DNA of 36,109 bases, taken from contig JAAZLQ010000127.1 in NCBI GenBank assembly GCA_012799255.1, positions 1 to 36,109 of the forward strand. Direction: 5' to 3'. Origin of the DNA: Bacillota bacterium (GTDB lineage: Bacteria > Bacillota_G > Limnochordia > DTU010). Positions 9,002 to 17,874 of this stretch are shown here, piece by piece. Below the pieces are notes generated by a model. That model made no database searches, was not told the origin of the DNA, and saw only the letters and a list, made by a program, of their open reading frames with translations. Both the position numbers and the translations under genes were made by a program. Each line of letters begins with the position of its first letter. Within the stretch, counting starts at the first letter, position 1.

Positions 9002-9845
9002 ACTCGAAGTATACAGTCAAAGCCTCATAAGGAATGGGAGAGTGGATTTCTAACTCCTGTTCTTGATTACGGGGATGAGTAAAGCTCACGCAAGTGGCAT
9101 GCAGTGCCAAGCGTGAGTTTTTCTTTTGTTTTTCGCCATAGCGTTTATCACCCAATAACGGATGCCCCAGCATGGCCAGATGTCTTCTAATCTGGTGGGT
9201 ACGACCAGTAATCAATTCTACTTCAAGCTCGGTAAAAGATTGGTGAACCTGAATCGGGGTGACTCTGGTTACCGCTTCCTTACCTAAAGAGACATTAATC
9301 TCTCTCGTTTCGGCAAACTGGCCAGCACAGAGGGCGTAGTAAAAACGTCGAACCATTCCTAGCTCCCACGCTTTGTTCATTAGCGTTTGCGTTTCCGCAT
9401 CTTTGGCAAAAACTACTACACCTGAAGTGGGGGTATCCAAGCGATGCAAAGGCCTAGGTGTAATTTTCAGACCTTGCGCTAGATAGTAACCCACCACTTG
9501 ATTGGCTAGCCCCTTGTCACCTTGTAGGGCATAGGTAGGTAACCCGGCTCTTTTTTCTACCCCTAATAACCAAGGATCCTCATACAGGATTTTTAGTTTA
9601 GCTGGATCTGCTACTTGGATTTTTACCTGCTCAGCTAGGGGTAGCAAAATTGACACCTGATCGCCTGTGCGCAGTTTGCTTTTACTATGAACTTGTCGTC
9701 CATTGACTAGGAGACCCTTGGTGCGAACCGCTTTTTGCAGTTTACGGTTGGATATCCCCAACACTTCCTTGGCGTAAGCTGCGGCCTCTAAACCTGCATT
9801 TTCTTCCTGCACAGTCCCTTGTGCTATCGTAACTTTTCTAGCCAT
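8994..9845 (-). CDS. RluA-family 23S rRNA/tRNA pseudouridine synthase
   Basis: This enzyme isomerises uridine to pseudouridine in RNA. Residues from about 14 to 70 look like an S4 RNA-binding domain (ISNRKLQKAVRTKGLLVNG). The catalytic domain carries HRLDTPTSG at 134-142, with the essential aspartate at 137; the usual family form is HRLDxxTSG. The region ending GRTHQIRRHLAMLGHPLLGD is also diagnostic. Length (283 residues) fits the RluD/YlyB/YhcT group, whose members are hard to tell apart, so no symbol is given. The ATG is preceded by AGGGAG. It is the last gene of a leftward group and converges with the ABC exporter. Confidence 0.92.
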   Translation of the reverse strand: MARKVTIAQGTVQEENAGLEAAAYAKEVLGISNRKLQKAVRTKGLLVNGRQVHSKSKLRTGDQVSILLPLAEQVKIQVADPAKLKILYEDPWLLGVEKRAGLPTYALQGDKGLANQVVGYYLAQGLKITPRPLHRLDTPTSGVVVFAKDAETQTLMNKAWELGMVRRFYYALCAGQFAETREINVSLGKEAVTRVTPIQVHQSFTELEVELITGRTHQIRRHLAMLGHPLLGDKRYGEKQKKNSRLALHATCVSFTHPRNQEQELEIHSPIPYEALTVYFESN

Positions 9846-9912
9846 AATAAACTCCCTTTTTCTGTTTCCATGATCATTTGTCAGGATTAGCTTTTAACCT
9901 GCAAGAAGCAGC

Positions 9913-9941
9913 AAAGAATCGGCTTGGCGGGGCCAAACCGA
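9913..9941 (-). terminator. Minus-strand hairpin after RsfA-like gene
   Basis: A 10-bp stem (TCGGTTTGGC with GCCAAGCCGA read on the minus strand) has a 3-base loop and is followed by TTCTTT. It lies directly after the stop codon of the RsfA-like gene. The T-tract is interrupted, so termination strength is uncertain. Confidence 0.6.
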
Positions 9942-9945
9942 CCAT

Positions 9946-10626
9946 TTACATGCTTCGGGCAAAGGTTATATCAAGTACGTTACCCCATTTATCCAACGTG
10001 GTTTTCATTTGCTGTTTAAAATCCCCTAAGCTCATTATTTGGGAGATTGAGGCCATGTTGGTGAACATATCATAGATTCCTAATGCATCATCATAGGCTT
10101 CTTTCAACTTTCTCAAATCAGCCTGCAACTTTTCATTTTCTCTTTGCAGTTCTTCATTTTCCCTCTGCAGTTCCTTGATTTGTGCATCCTTATCCTCTTG
10201 ACTACTGTAGCCGGAGGTCAGTTGCGCAAGTGCCTTCAGAATTGCCAGTGGGTCAGGATCTTGTAGACGGTGCTCCAGGGATTGGATTCTTTGATTGAGC
10301 TCGTGCATATACTCCGGTAACCCCTGAAACGCTTCCAAGAGCTTGGGGTCTACACTGAATTCTCCGTGAGGGCGGGGAGTGGAGGTTCTTGGTTTTGGTG
10401 GAGGTTCCTCCCGTTCTTTTCTTAGTACATTGTAATAAAGCATACCCACAGCTGCCTCCGAACGATGGGGGAGAAGTTTGGCACAGCGTCTAAAAGCCTC
10501 GGTGAGCGGCAAGTTTTCCTCCTTGGCCTTGAGGGTTTGTTCCCAGACGAGGTCTTTTTCTTCGTCTGTCCAGGTACGAACAGCACTTTTCGTAGCTAGG
10601 GCCCCCCTATTGTCATCTGCCATCAT
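9946..10626 (-). CDS. RsfA-like Myb/SANT-type regulator with C-terminal coiled coil
   Basis: The N-terminal part (about residues 15-70) has the tryptophan-led Myb/SANT-like pattern of the RsfA/YlbO family (RTWTDEEKDL, then an EAFRRCAKLL helix and YYNVLRK). In B. subtilis RsfA is a prespore-specific regulator. A proline-rich linker follows (about 73-90). The C-terminal half is a strong heptad coiled coil around residues 155-190 with two near-identical QRENEELQRENEKLQ units. Length is 226 residues. The ATG follows AAAGGAGG with seven bases of spacing. It probably dimerises through the coil and binds DNA. A sporulation role is inferred from family only. Confidence 0.75.
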   Translation of the reverse strand: MMADDNRGALATKSAVRTWTDEEKDLVWEQTLKAKEENLPLTEAFRRCAKLLPHRSEAAVGMLYYNVLRKEREEPPPKPRTSTPRPHGEFSVDPKLLEAFQGLPEYMHELNQRIQSLEHRLQDPDPLAILKALAQLTSGYSSQEDKDAQIKELQRENEELQRENEKLQADLRKLKEAYDDALGIYDMFTNMASISQIMSLGDFKQQMKTTLDKWGNVLDITFARSM

Positions 10627-10796
10627 AGATTGTCCTCCTTTATAGTATCACCTATCTATTATTATGACCCGAGGTAAGGATGTTATACTTTACTAGTTAG
10701 TAACAAAGGGGCATAAAAAAGGTGAAAAAAGGACAAATTCTTCTTATAAAAGAGGATTTTCTTTATGGGTCAAGAATGAAAAGGTTTAAAGAAAAT

Positions 10797-10824
10797 ATAG
10801 GTCCTAAAATCGGTTAGGTCCTAT
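10797..10824. other. Palindromic hairpin in the RsfA-like/rqcH intergenic region
   Basis: An 11-base arm ATAGGTCCTAA is mirrored by TTAGGTCCTAT across a 6-base loop, with one central T-T mismatch. Read on the minus strand it is followed by ATTTTCTTT, so it may be a second terminator for rqcH. It could also be an operator. The rest of 10627-10835 is AT-rich and holds no gene I can support. Confidence 0.5.
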
Positions 10825-10835
10825 GTCTTCAGCTA

Positions 10836-10887
10836 AAACAAGGGGCAGGCGTAGAGGACTAGTAGGTGAACTCGCCTGCTTCTTGTT
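10836..10887 (-). terminator. Minus-strand terminator of rqcH
   Basis: On the minus strand, arms rich in AAGCAGGCG and CGCCTGC pair over about 14 bases across a long loop and are followed by CCCTTGTTTT. The hairpin starts at the rqcH stop codon. Confidence 0.7.
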
Positions 10888-12607
10888 ATTCCTTTTGGGG
10901 AGGCAGCTCAAATTCAGTTGGATTCACGAAAATGGTTTTGGCATGGTCGTAGTGCACAAAACCAGGTTGTGCTCCCTTTGGTTTGCGCACATGCTTTCTG
11001 AGAGTGTAATCCACTGCTACCTTTGGTGAACTGCGATGTTCAGAAAAGTAGGCTGCTAACTGGGCAGCTTGTAATAGAGTGTCGTGAGGAACTTCACCTT
11101 CCGCTAAAATCGCCACATGGCTTCCGGCAATATTTCTAGCATGGAGCCAGAGGTGATTAGGACCTGCTAGGCGGAACGTTAACTCATCGTTTTGACGATT
11201 GTTTCGTCCAACTAAAATACTCAGTCCATCTGAAGAAAGGTAACGCTGTGGTCCTAGTGGGGCTGAAGTTTTAGCTGACTTTCGTTTTGCTTTGGGCTTA
11301 AGATAGCCGGCCTTTTCCAGTTCAGCTTCGATTTCTTTAAGAACCTGGATGTCTTCTGCAAGTTCAATTTGGAGAAAGATATTTTCTAGATAATTAAGTT
11401 CAACCACAGTCTTCTCGAGTTGTTCTTTAGCGTGCACTGAACGGGCCTTCGCTTTTGTATAACGTTTAAAAATGCGTTTTACATTATTGCTGGGCGAAAG
11501 ACTAGGGTCAAGTTCGATTGTCACTAAAGGCATGCCCTCTTGAGTGTAATCGGGAACTTGGATTGAGTCGGCGCTACTTGGGATGAGATGGAAATTGGCA
11601 GTAAGTAGCTCGCCTTGGTGGCGGTAGAGATCCGCGTGCTCCGCTTCTTGGAGTGCAAGTTGATGGATCGCTTCTTTTTTGGCTATCCGTTTGTAATGTT
11701 TATCTAATCTGCGGCGGAGGGAGCTTTTAAGTGTTTCTAGCTGAGTTTCACTTTGCCTGGCATTTAAGATTGTGCCAACTAGACTGTCTACCGACGGGAA
11801 TCTTTCAGCGATTGATCCAGTTAGGTTATAGGCGGTAAAATCGCCTCGTCTTTCTGGGTAATGTGCTGGGGTACCTCCCTGGGCAATTTCTGTTAAGAGA
11901 TCGAAAAAGGCCAGTTGTAAGTTGTTCCAATCGGTTGGTTCAAGATCCGCACGGGTAATCTGAGGCAGAAAACCTGCCCTTTGCACCACCTCTTGGGCGG
12001 CTACTTTACTAAAACCTTGGAAGGAATCTGCAATCCACCTCCAAAGGGTGGTTGAAGCAGGTAGGAGCCGAATTTCATCCACGAACTGCTCCGCTGTGAT
12101 GTCTGTAGGATTCAATTTTCCTTGATCCGATGGGGCAACGTAACTCTCTCCGGGAGCAATACCCCTGTCGGGAAAGCGTTTGAGGGCATCAATAATGACT
12201 CGCTCTTGGTTGATCAGGTAGAGGTTGCTTTGTCTTCCCATTAGTTCAAAGATCAAAACCAGCTCTGTGAGCTTACCAAACTCGTCCATTGCCTCAAAAT
12301 GCAGATGGACAATCCGGTCAAAGCCTTGCTGTTGTATTTTCAAGAGGCGGCTCGGTTCCAAGTATTTACGCAGTAGCATGCAAAAAGCTGGTGGGTTCAA
12401 GGGATTGTTCGGTTGTTGGTCCAGCGTGTGGATCCGAGGGTGCACAGCATCAGCTGAGATGAGGAGAATGCGAGTTTCACCAGGTAGTCTCAGCTGAAGG
12501 GTGATCGTTGCTTCTTCAGGTTGGTAAATTTTTAGCACCCTGCTATTTTTCAGGGCGCGTTCGAGTTCTTTTGTAAGTACATTGACTGTTAAGCCGTCTA
12601 AGGGCAT
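10886..12607 (-). CDS. rqcH: RqcH, ribosome quality-control alanine-tailing factor (NFACT/FbpA family)
   Basis: RqcH binds obstructed 50S subunits and recruits tRNA-Ala to add C-terminal alanine tails that mark stalled peptides for degradation. The open frame begins at 12625, but ATG 12607 is preceded by GAGGTG at good spacing and starts MPLDGLTVNVL, like known family members. With this start the conserved Asp-Arg pair falls at residues 97-98, the positions I recall for B. subtilis RqcH (D97/R98), which supports the choice. The protein has 573 residues: NFACT-N, helix-hairpin-helix and coiled-coil middle (about 270-430), and a C-terminal NFACT-R domain (about 455-560) with LWLHARNIAGSH. In B. 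subtilis this gene (yloA) precedes yloB; here it is inverted and separated by a TPR gene. Confidence 0.94.
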   Translation of the reverse strand: MPLDGLTVNVLTKELERALKNSRVLKIYQPEEATITLQLRLPGETRILLISADAVHPRIHTLDQQPNNPLNPPAFCMLLRKYLEPSRLLKIQQQGFDRIVHLHFEAMDEFGKLTELVLIFELMGRQSNLYLINQERVIIDALKRFPDRGIAPGESYVAPSDQGKLNPTDITAEQFVDEIRLLPASTTLWRWIADSFQGFSKVAAQEVVQRAGFLPQITRADLEPTDWNNLQLAFFDLLTEIAQGGTPAHYPERRGDFTAYNLTGSIAERFPSVDSLVGTILNARQSETQLETLKSSLRRRLDKHYKRIAKKEAIHQLALQEAEHADLYRHQGELLTANFHLIPSSADSIQVPDYTQEGMPLVTIELDPSLSPSNNVKRIFKRYTKAKARSVHAKEQLEKTVVELNYLENIFLQIELAEDIQVLKEIEAELEKAGYLKPKAKRKSAKTSAPLGPQRYLSSDGLSILVGRNNRQNDELTFRLAGPNHLWLHARNIAGSHVAILAEGEVPHDTLLQAAQLAAYFSEHRSSPKVAVDYTLRKHVRKPKGAQPGFVHYDHAKTIFVNPTEFELPPQKE

Positions 12608-12716
12608 AAATACCACCTCGCTCATTTGATTATATCATTTGCGTTGTGTGCCCTCAAGCAAGCAGGTTATTGCCGCTTTGTAGAGAAGTATAGTGCGATA
12701 AGGAGTTGGATGTTCC

Positions 12717-13454
12717 ATGAATAAGTATAAAATAGTTGCCTTAATTTTAGTAATGGTAGCCATTTCAGGTGTGGTGTTGGTTCAGGCGAACACTTCCTCG
12801 CGGTACTTGGAGAATGGCTATCTGTCCTTGTTTTATCACGCCGTCCGTTTGGAGGAGACGTTTCCTAGGATCAATCCTGTTGGCATGGCTATCGAAGAGT
12901 TCGATAAAGCTGCACGCGAGGATGATGATTCTGGCGAAGCCGAGTTAATGATGGGCCTAATCTACCACTATCTTGGTAGACCCGGTACCGCCCTCGGTTA
13001 TTTTCTGGAGTTTTCTGCACTCCATCCCGAAGAGGCGTGGGTGCATGCCCTTATTGGCGATCTCTATGTTGAGATGGGCCGTTTTGACAAGGCGGAGGAG
13101 AGCTTTGAGCGGGCCATTGAGTTTGCTCCAGAAGGTGAAGTCTTTGCCAAGGCTCATTTTGGTTTAGGTAACATAGCTCTAGAACGGGGAGATTACCCAC
13201 AGGCGCGGGAAGCTTTTGCTAACGCATTGGAAAATGCCGGGGACTTCTTTGATGCCCGCTTGGGGTTGGGTATGTCTCTTTACTACTTAGCAGAATACGA
13301 TGAGGCCATTAGCACGTTGGAACTTGCTCAACTGCAGGCACCCCGTTCCATTTCTGTATTCCAATTTCTTGGACTAAGTTATCAAGCAGCAGGTCTAGAT
13401 GACCAGGCACAACATGCCTTTGCTAGAGTTGAGGAGCTTAAAAAGGATAACTAA
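12717..13454 (+). CDS. Exported or membrane-anchored TPR-repeat protein
   Basis: The protein has 245 residues. The N-terminus (about 5-25) is a single hydrophobic segment ending near VQANTS, a signal peptide or membrane anchor. The rest is helical with at least four or five tetratricopeptide repeats (for example GRFDKAEESFERAIEFAP and GDYPQAREAFANALENAG), which mediate protein-protein contacts. The ATG follows AAGGAG at slightly long spacing. An out-of-frame ATG at 12710 opens only four codons. It is flanked by a divergent rqcH and a downstream terminator, so it looks monocistronic. The partner is unknown, and the family is too generic for a function. Confidence 0.82.
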   Translation: MNKYKIVALILVMVAISGVVLVQANTSSRYLENGYLSLFYHAVRLEETFPRINPVGMAIEEFDKAAREDDDSGEAELMMGLIYHYLGRPGTALGYFLEFSALHPEEAWVHALIGDLYVEMGRFDKAEESFERAIEFAPEGEVFAKAHFGLGNIALERGDYPQAREAFANALENAGDFFDARLGLGMSLYYLAEYDEAISTLELAQLQAPRSISVFQFLGLSYQAAGLDDQAQHAFARVEELKKDN

Positions 13455-13456
13455 GG

Positions 13457-13491
13457 GTACGCCCCGCGATTTTGGGGCGTACTATTTTTTT
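13457..13491 (+). terminator. Rho-independent terminator after TPR gene
   Basis: A perfect 9-bp stem (GTACGCCCC/GGGGCGTAC), an 8-base loop, and a run of seven T after ta. Confidence 0.93.
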
Positions 13492-13495
13492 GCGT

Positions 13496-13557
13496 CCCAG
13501 AATATGATTCCACAGGAGCGTGCCAAGGTTTTACCAGGCACGTGCCAATATTCTGGG
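13496..13557 (+). promoter_or_regulatory. Structured leader hairpin upstream of the Ca2+ ATPase
   Basis: A perfect 10-bp outer stem pairs CCCAGAATAT (13496-13505) with ATATTCTGGG (13548-13557). Inside it CGTGCC (13519-13524) can pair with GGCACG (13537-13542), and a second CGTGCC copy (13541-13546) overlaps the latter to form the palindrome GGCACGTGCC. The structure ends 12 bases before the ATPase start and touches its likely ribosome-binding region. It does not resemble the yybP-ykoY manganese riboswitch in length or core. A regulatory role is inference. Confidence 0.5.
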
Positions 13558-13569
13558 AAAGAAGTGAGC

Positions 13570-16248
13570 ATGGTGGCTAAAAAGACCTGGCATCATACCC
13601 CCCTGGCAAAGCTCTTGAAAGAGCTGGGCTCCAATCCCCGAGTAGGGTTAGCTAGCAGAGAGGCTAAGGAACGTTTGAGTCGCCTTGGTCCAAACTTGTT
13701 GATCACTAAACCACCAGTGTCTCCTTGGCGGATTTTTCTGAGCCAGTTTCAGGACTTCATGGTATTGGTCCTCTTGGGCACAGTGTTTGTGTCCATCTTA
13801 TTGGGGGAATACTTGGATGCGACAGCCATCTTTGCTATTGTGTTTTTGAACGCCCTCTTAGGCTTTAGTCAAGAATACAGGGCAGAAAAGTCACTGGATG
13901 CGTTAAGTCAACTAGCAGCACAACATAGCAAAGTGCTAAGGGATGGGCATAAAACCTTGATAGATGCTACAGAGTTAGTCCCGGGGGACATAATCCTATT
14001 AGAACCTGGTGATCGGGTTCCCGCCGATGCAAGGCTCTTGGAGGGTCAGCTGCTTAGTGTAGATGAATCAAACTTGACGGGTGAGTCTATGCCGGTCACC
14101 AAGGATGAAAACTTCCTCGGTTCAGCCGCAACACCCGTTGGTGATCGCAAGAATGTTGTATTCAAAAGTACCTTGGTTACCCGCGGTTATGGAAAAGCGG
14201 TAGTGGTTACAACTGGCATGGATACAGAAATTGGCGAAATTGCCCATTTACTCCAAGACCAGAGCGAAGTGGTTACTCCACTTCAAAAGCGTTTGGATCA
14301 GTTGGGAAAAATCTTGGTGATGGCTTGTTTGGCCATTGTGGCTGTTGTCTTCGGAGCGGGAGTCCAGCAAGGTTTGCCTGTTTTTAAGATGTTTATGGTG
14401 GCTGTTACTTTGGCGGTTGCTGCCATCCCAGAAGGTTTGCCTGCCGTGGTAACCATCGCTTTGTCGGTTGGCGTTCAGAGAATGAGTAAGCAGAATGCTA
14501 TCATCCGCCAACTGCCAGCGGTGGAGACCCTAGGCTGTGCGACGGTAATTTGCTCAGACAAAACAGGTACCCTTACTCTCAATCAGATGGAAGTGCAAGC
14601 CCTGTGGGCACCACCTTCACAGGTAAGTATCAACGATGCCAGGAAGTTCAGTATTAATCCTAATCACCACGATTCTCTGTATTACAGTACGATGACGGGC
14701 GCCCTCTGCACTAAGGCAGAAGTCTATGAAGATGGAAGTGTGTTTGGTGAACCTACTGAAGTGGCACTACTTCGCTTTGCCGAACGTTTTGGTTTGGAAC
14801 AGCGCAACCTGAAGCGCATCTATACAGAGCAGGATAGTCTACCCTTCAGTTCGGAGCGCAAGCGGATGGCTGTTGTTGTGCAACAAGGAAATGAGCATGT
14901 CGCTCTGATTAAAGGTGCACCAGATGTTATTTTGCCTAGGTGTACCCATATTATGATTGGAACTCAAATTGTCAGATTCTCGCAAGAACATCGCCGCCAA
15001 GCCCTGGAAGTGCTAGAAGGAATGACAAAGCAGGCATTGAGAGTTCTTGCCACTGCCCATAAACATCTAGGGCGGAGCATTCCTCGGGACAAAGACAGCT
15101 GGGAGCAAAATTTAGTCTTTACAGGACTTGTGGGCATGCTCGATCCGCCAAGACCAGAAGTGGCGGGAGCAGTAAGTGCCGCCCGGCTTGGTGGTATTCG
15201 CACGATCATGGTGACCGGTGATCATAAGGAGACAGCAGCAGCCATAGCTGAAAAAATCGGTTTATTTACCCCAGAAGCGTCAAAAGTTCTAACTGGGTCG
15301 CAATGGGAGTCCTTAACACCGCTTCAACAGCGTGAAGAGATCAAGTCAGTGGCTGTTTTTGCGAGAGTGGCACCCACTCATAAGCTCTCCATTGTTAGGG
15401 CGCTTCAGGAGAATGGGGAAATTGTGGCTATGACTGGTGATGGGGTGAACGATGCCCCTGCAGTTAAGGAAGCACATATAGGTGTAAGTATGGGCATCCA
15501 GGGGACAGATGTAACAAGAGAAGCGTCTGATATGGTTTTGTTAGACGACAATTTTGGAACGATCATCAAGGCGGTCCGGGAAGGACGAGGTATTTACGAT
15601 AATATTCGCAAGTTTTTCCGCTACCTTTTAGGCTGTAATGTCGGTGAGGTACTCACTATGTTGGTGTCCACGTTGCTAGGCTTACCCTTGCCTTTGGTTC
15701 CCATGCAGATTTTGTGGATGAACTTGGTCACAGATGGTTTACCGGCTATTGCGCTCGGGCTCGATCCTACGGACAAGGATTTAATGCTTCAAAAACCTCG
15801 CAACCCACAGGAGGGTGTATTCGCCAGAGGACTCTTAAAACGGATTTTGTTCTCCGGTGTGATGATTAGTCTCTCCGCATTGCTGTTGTTTGTTTTCAGT
15901 TTGTGGTACTTTCCAGGTGAGGTGGAGAGAAGCAGAACGATGGCCTTTACCGTACTTGTTTTGGCCCAACTGGTTTTTGCTTTTCAATGTCGCTTTGAAC
16001 ATCGGTCTATTTTTGAAATGGGGATCCTGGGGAACCCCTACCTGATCTTGGCAGTGTCTCTTTCGGCGGCAGCTCAGGTTTTCTTGCTTTACAATCCTTT
16101 CATGGCGAATATGTTTCAGACAGTGCCGCTCACTTTAGATGATTGGCTCTTGGTGTTATTGTTTGCCTGTTTACCCCTCTTTGTGGAAACCTGTCTCCGT
16201 CAGTTTAAACGGGCTTTGTATAGGCACTTTTCCTTTTTGAAAGTATAA
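13570..16248 (+). CDS. yloB: P-type Ca2+-transporting ATPase, SERCA-like (type IIA)
   Basis: This membrane pump probably exports Ca2+ using ATP. The frame extends upstream through a terminator, so ATG 13570 is the sensible start (892 residues, normal for the family). Visible motifs: TGES at 170-173 (actuator), PEGLP at 287-291 in M4, CSDKTGTLT with the phosphorylated Asp at about 330, and TGDGVNDAP in the hinge. Ca2+-site residues known from SERCA appear preserved: the M5 stretch RYLLGCNVGEV, the M6 stretch NLVTDGLPA, and a glutamate in FEHRS near M8. B. subtilis yloB has the same place between yloA (rqcH) and yloC. No terminator follows, and the yicC gene starts 74 bp later. Confidence 0.95.
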   Translation: MVAKKTWHHTPLAKLLKELGSNPRVGLASREAKERLSRLGPNLLITKPPVSPWRIFLSQFQDFMVLVLLGTVFVSILLGEYLDATAIFAIVFLNALLGFSQEYRAEKSLDALSQLAAQHSKVLRDGHKTLIDATELVPGDIILLEPGDRVPADARLLEGQLLSVDESNLTGESMPVTKDENFLGSAATPVGDRKNVVFKSTLVTRGYGKAVVVTTGMDTEIGEIAHLLQDQSEVVTPLQKRLDQLGKILVMACLAIVAVVFGAGVQQGLPVFKMFMVAVTLAVAAIPEGLPAVVTIALSVGVQRMSKQNAIIRQLPAVETLGCATVICSDKTGTLTLNQMEVQALWAPPSQVSINDARKFSINPNHHDSLYYSTMTGALCTKAEVYEDGSVFGEPTEVALLRFAERFGLEQRNLKRIYTEQDSLPFSSERKRMAVVVQQGNEHVALIKGAPDVILPRCTHIMIGTQIVRFSQEHRRQALEVLEGMTKQALRVLATAHKHLGRSIPRDKDSWEQNLVFTGLVGMLDPPRPEVAGAVSAARLGGIRTIMVTGDHKETAAAIAEKIGLFTPEASKVLTGSQWESLTPLQQREEIKSVAVFARVAPTHKLSIVRALQENGEIVAMTGDGVNDAPAVKEAHIGVSMGIQGTDVTREASDMVLLDDNFGTIIKAVREGRGIYDNIRKFFRYLLGCNVGEVLTMLVSTLLGLPLPLVPMQILWMNLVTDGLPAIALGLDPTDKDLMLQKPRNPQEGVFARGLLKRILFSGVMISLSALLLFVFSLWYFPGEVERSRTMAFTVLVLAQLVFAFQCRFEHRSIFEMGILGNPYLILAVSLSAAAQVFLLYNPFMANMFQTVPLTLDDWLLVLLFACLPLFVETCLRQFKRALYRHFSFLKV

Positions 16249-16322
16249 CCGCTAGAAGGATTATTTTGCCATAACAAGAATTGAGTTTACTAATTAGCTA
16301 TGTTAGGTTGGGGGAAAGAACT

Positions 16323-17201
16323 TTGATTAAGAGTATGACTGGTTTTGGACAAGGTGAGGTTGCTAATGATCACTATGCAGTTCGCGTAGAGGTAAAATCT
16401 GTTAATCACCGTTATTTAGACTTGTTTTTACGGATACCGAAACAATATACTCAGTTAGAAGAGGTATTGAGGCGAGCTATTGGAGAGAGAATTACCCGTG
16501 GTAGGGTGGAAGCAGTAGTATCTGTGGAGGAATTTGGTGATCAAGAGAGAAGTGTACAGATTAATGCTCCTCTCTTGCGAGGTTATCTAGAGGCTTTAAA
16601 GGTAATGAAAGACGAATTGGGGAGTAAAGAGGCTATTACTTTAGATCATGTTTTGCCCCTTCCGGGCGTCCTAGAAGTGGACGAACCGCCACTAGACTGG
16701 GAGGATCTTCAGCGGGTCTTGCTTGAGGCAACCAATCGTGCCCTAGATGGGCTTGAGGAAATGCGGGCATCAGAAGGCAGACGGCTTTTTGAAGATTTGC
16801 AGGGTAAAATAGATCTCGTGGAGAATCTCAAGGATCAAGTGGCTCAAATTGCGCCACAGGTAGTAGTTGATTATAAGAATCGCCTTCGTGAGCGTCTAGA
16901 TGAATTACTAAATGGGACAACCCTTACAGAAGAACGCTTTCTTGGGGAAGTGGCAATATTTGCAGATCGATGCAGTATTGACGAAGAACTGGTACGCTTA
17001 ACTAGCCACATTCAACAGCTTAGAGAAACGTTGCACTCTGACCAATCGGTAGGTCGCAAACTGGACTTTTTGATTCAGGAAATGAACCGTGAAGTGAACA
17101 CCATAGGTTCTAAGGGCAATAATGTACGTATTGCGGGTCTTGTGGTGGAGCTAAAGAGTGAGTTGGAGAAAATTCGAGAGCAAATGCAAAACATCGAATA
17201 G
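16323..17201 (+). CDS. yicC: YicC/YloC-family endoribonuclease
   Basis: Members of this family (YicC_N plus DUF1732) are stress-linked endoribonucleases. The frame opens at 16281, but TTG 16323 is preceded by GGGGGAAAG and gives the standard N-terminus, IKSMTGFGQGE, in 293 residues. The conserved VEVKSVNHRYLDLFLRIP block is at about 25-42. The C-terminal block DFLIQEMNREVNTIGSKGNN is also diagnostic. The position directly before mihF, remA and gmk matches B. subtilis yloC and its neighbours. Confidence 0.94.
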   Translation: MIKSMTGFGQGEVANDHYAVRVEVKSVNHRYLDLFLRIPKQYTQLEEVLRRAIGERITRGRVEAVVSVEEFGDQERSVQINAPLLRGYLEALKVMKDELGSKEAITLDHVLPLPGVLEVDEPPLDWEDLQRVLLEATNRALDGLEEMRASEGRRLFEDLQGKIDLVENLKDQVAQIAPQVVVDYKNRLRERLDELLNGTTLTEERFLGEVAIFADRCSIDEELVRLTSHIQQLRETLHSDQSVGRKLDFLIQEMNREVNTIGSKGNNVRIAGLVVELKSELEKIREQMQNIE

Positions 17202-17265
17202 TGTTATCTCGCTTGTATTGGTTTAGAATGTGCTTATGTCTGTTAAGCAAAGGAGGTGAGCAAGT

Positions 17266-17574
17266 ATGTCGTTACCAGTATTGACCCCCGAGGAGAAGTT
17301 GGAGGCGCTCAAAAAAGCGCAGGAGATGAGGAGTAAAAGGGCCGAAGTAAGAACAAAGCTAAAAAAAGGTACTCTTACCCTCAAGGAAGTTTTGGAGGCC
17401 ACCGATGATGAGGTAATCTCCAGAATGCGTGTAACCTATCTTCTGCAGTCCTTGCCCCAGGTGGGGAAGGTAACAAGTGAAAAAGTAATGCGTGAGATCG
17501 GAATCAACGAAAACCGTCGGGTACAGGGTTTAGGTAAGAGGCAGAAGGAAGAATTACTTCAACGGTTAGGTTAA
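17266..17574 (+). CDS. mihF: Integration host factor, actinobacterial-type (mIHF, H2TH fold)
   Basis: This is a small basic DNA-binding protein of 102 residues. The helix-two-turn-helix-like C-terminal region LLQSLPQVGKVTSEKVMREIGI and the ending GLGKRQKEELLQRLG match mIHF of actinobacteria, which bends DNA and compacts the nucleoid. Relatives are known in Clostridia beside gmk. The start is well supported by AAAGGAGGTGAG. It lies 18 bp before remA, so the two DNA-binding proteins are probably made together. B. subtilis lacks this gene at the locus. Confidence 0.9.
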   Translation: MSLPVLTPEEKLEALKKAQEMRSKRAEVRTKLKKGTLTLKEVLEATDDEVISRMRVTYLLQSLPQVGKVTSEKVMREIGINENRRVQGLGKRQKEELLQRLG

Positions 17575-17592
17575 CAGTAAGGAGCTTGGTAC

Positions 17593-17859
17593 ATGGGCAT
17601 ACAACTGATCAATATTGGATTCGGAAATATCGTGGCGGCAAATAGAATTGTGGCTATTGTTAGTCCTGAGTCGGCTCCAATTAAACGCATGGTGCAGGAG
17701 GCTAGGGATCGTGGCATGCTCATCGATGCAACCTATGGTCGCCGCACCAGGGCAGTCATTATCGCTGATAGTGATCACATAATTTTATCAGCAGTGCAAC
17801 CCGAAACCGTGGCACACCGATTGACAAGTAGAGATAACCTTGAACCTAATGAGAAATAG
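17593..17859 (+). CDS. remA: RemA-family DNA-binding regulator (DUF370)
   Basis: RemA is a small ring-forming DNA-binding protein that activates biofilm matrix and osmoprotection genes in B. subtilis. The 88-residue product shows the family's characteristic core, [21 protein letters not shown], followed by a positively charged segment ([15 protein letters not shown]). The ATG follows AAGGAG at 8 bp. The gene sits between mihF and gmk, and remA (ylzA) next to gmk is a conserved Bacillota arrangement. Confidence 0.96.
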   Translation: MGIQLINIGFGNIVAANRIVAIVSPESAPIKRMVQEARDRGMLIDATYGRRTRAVIIADSDHIILSAVQPETVAHRLTSRDNLEPNEK

Positions 17860-17874
17860 GGAGTTGCTGCTGAA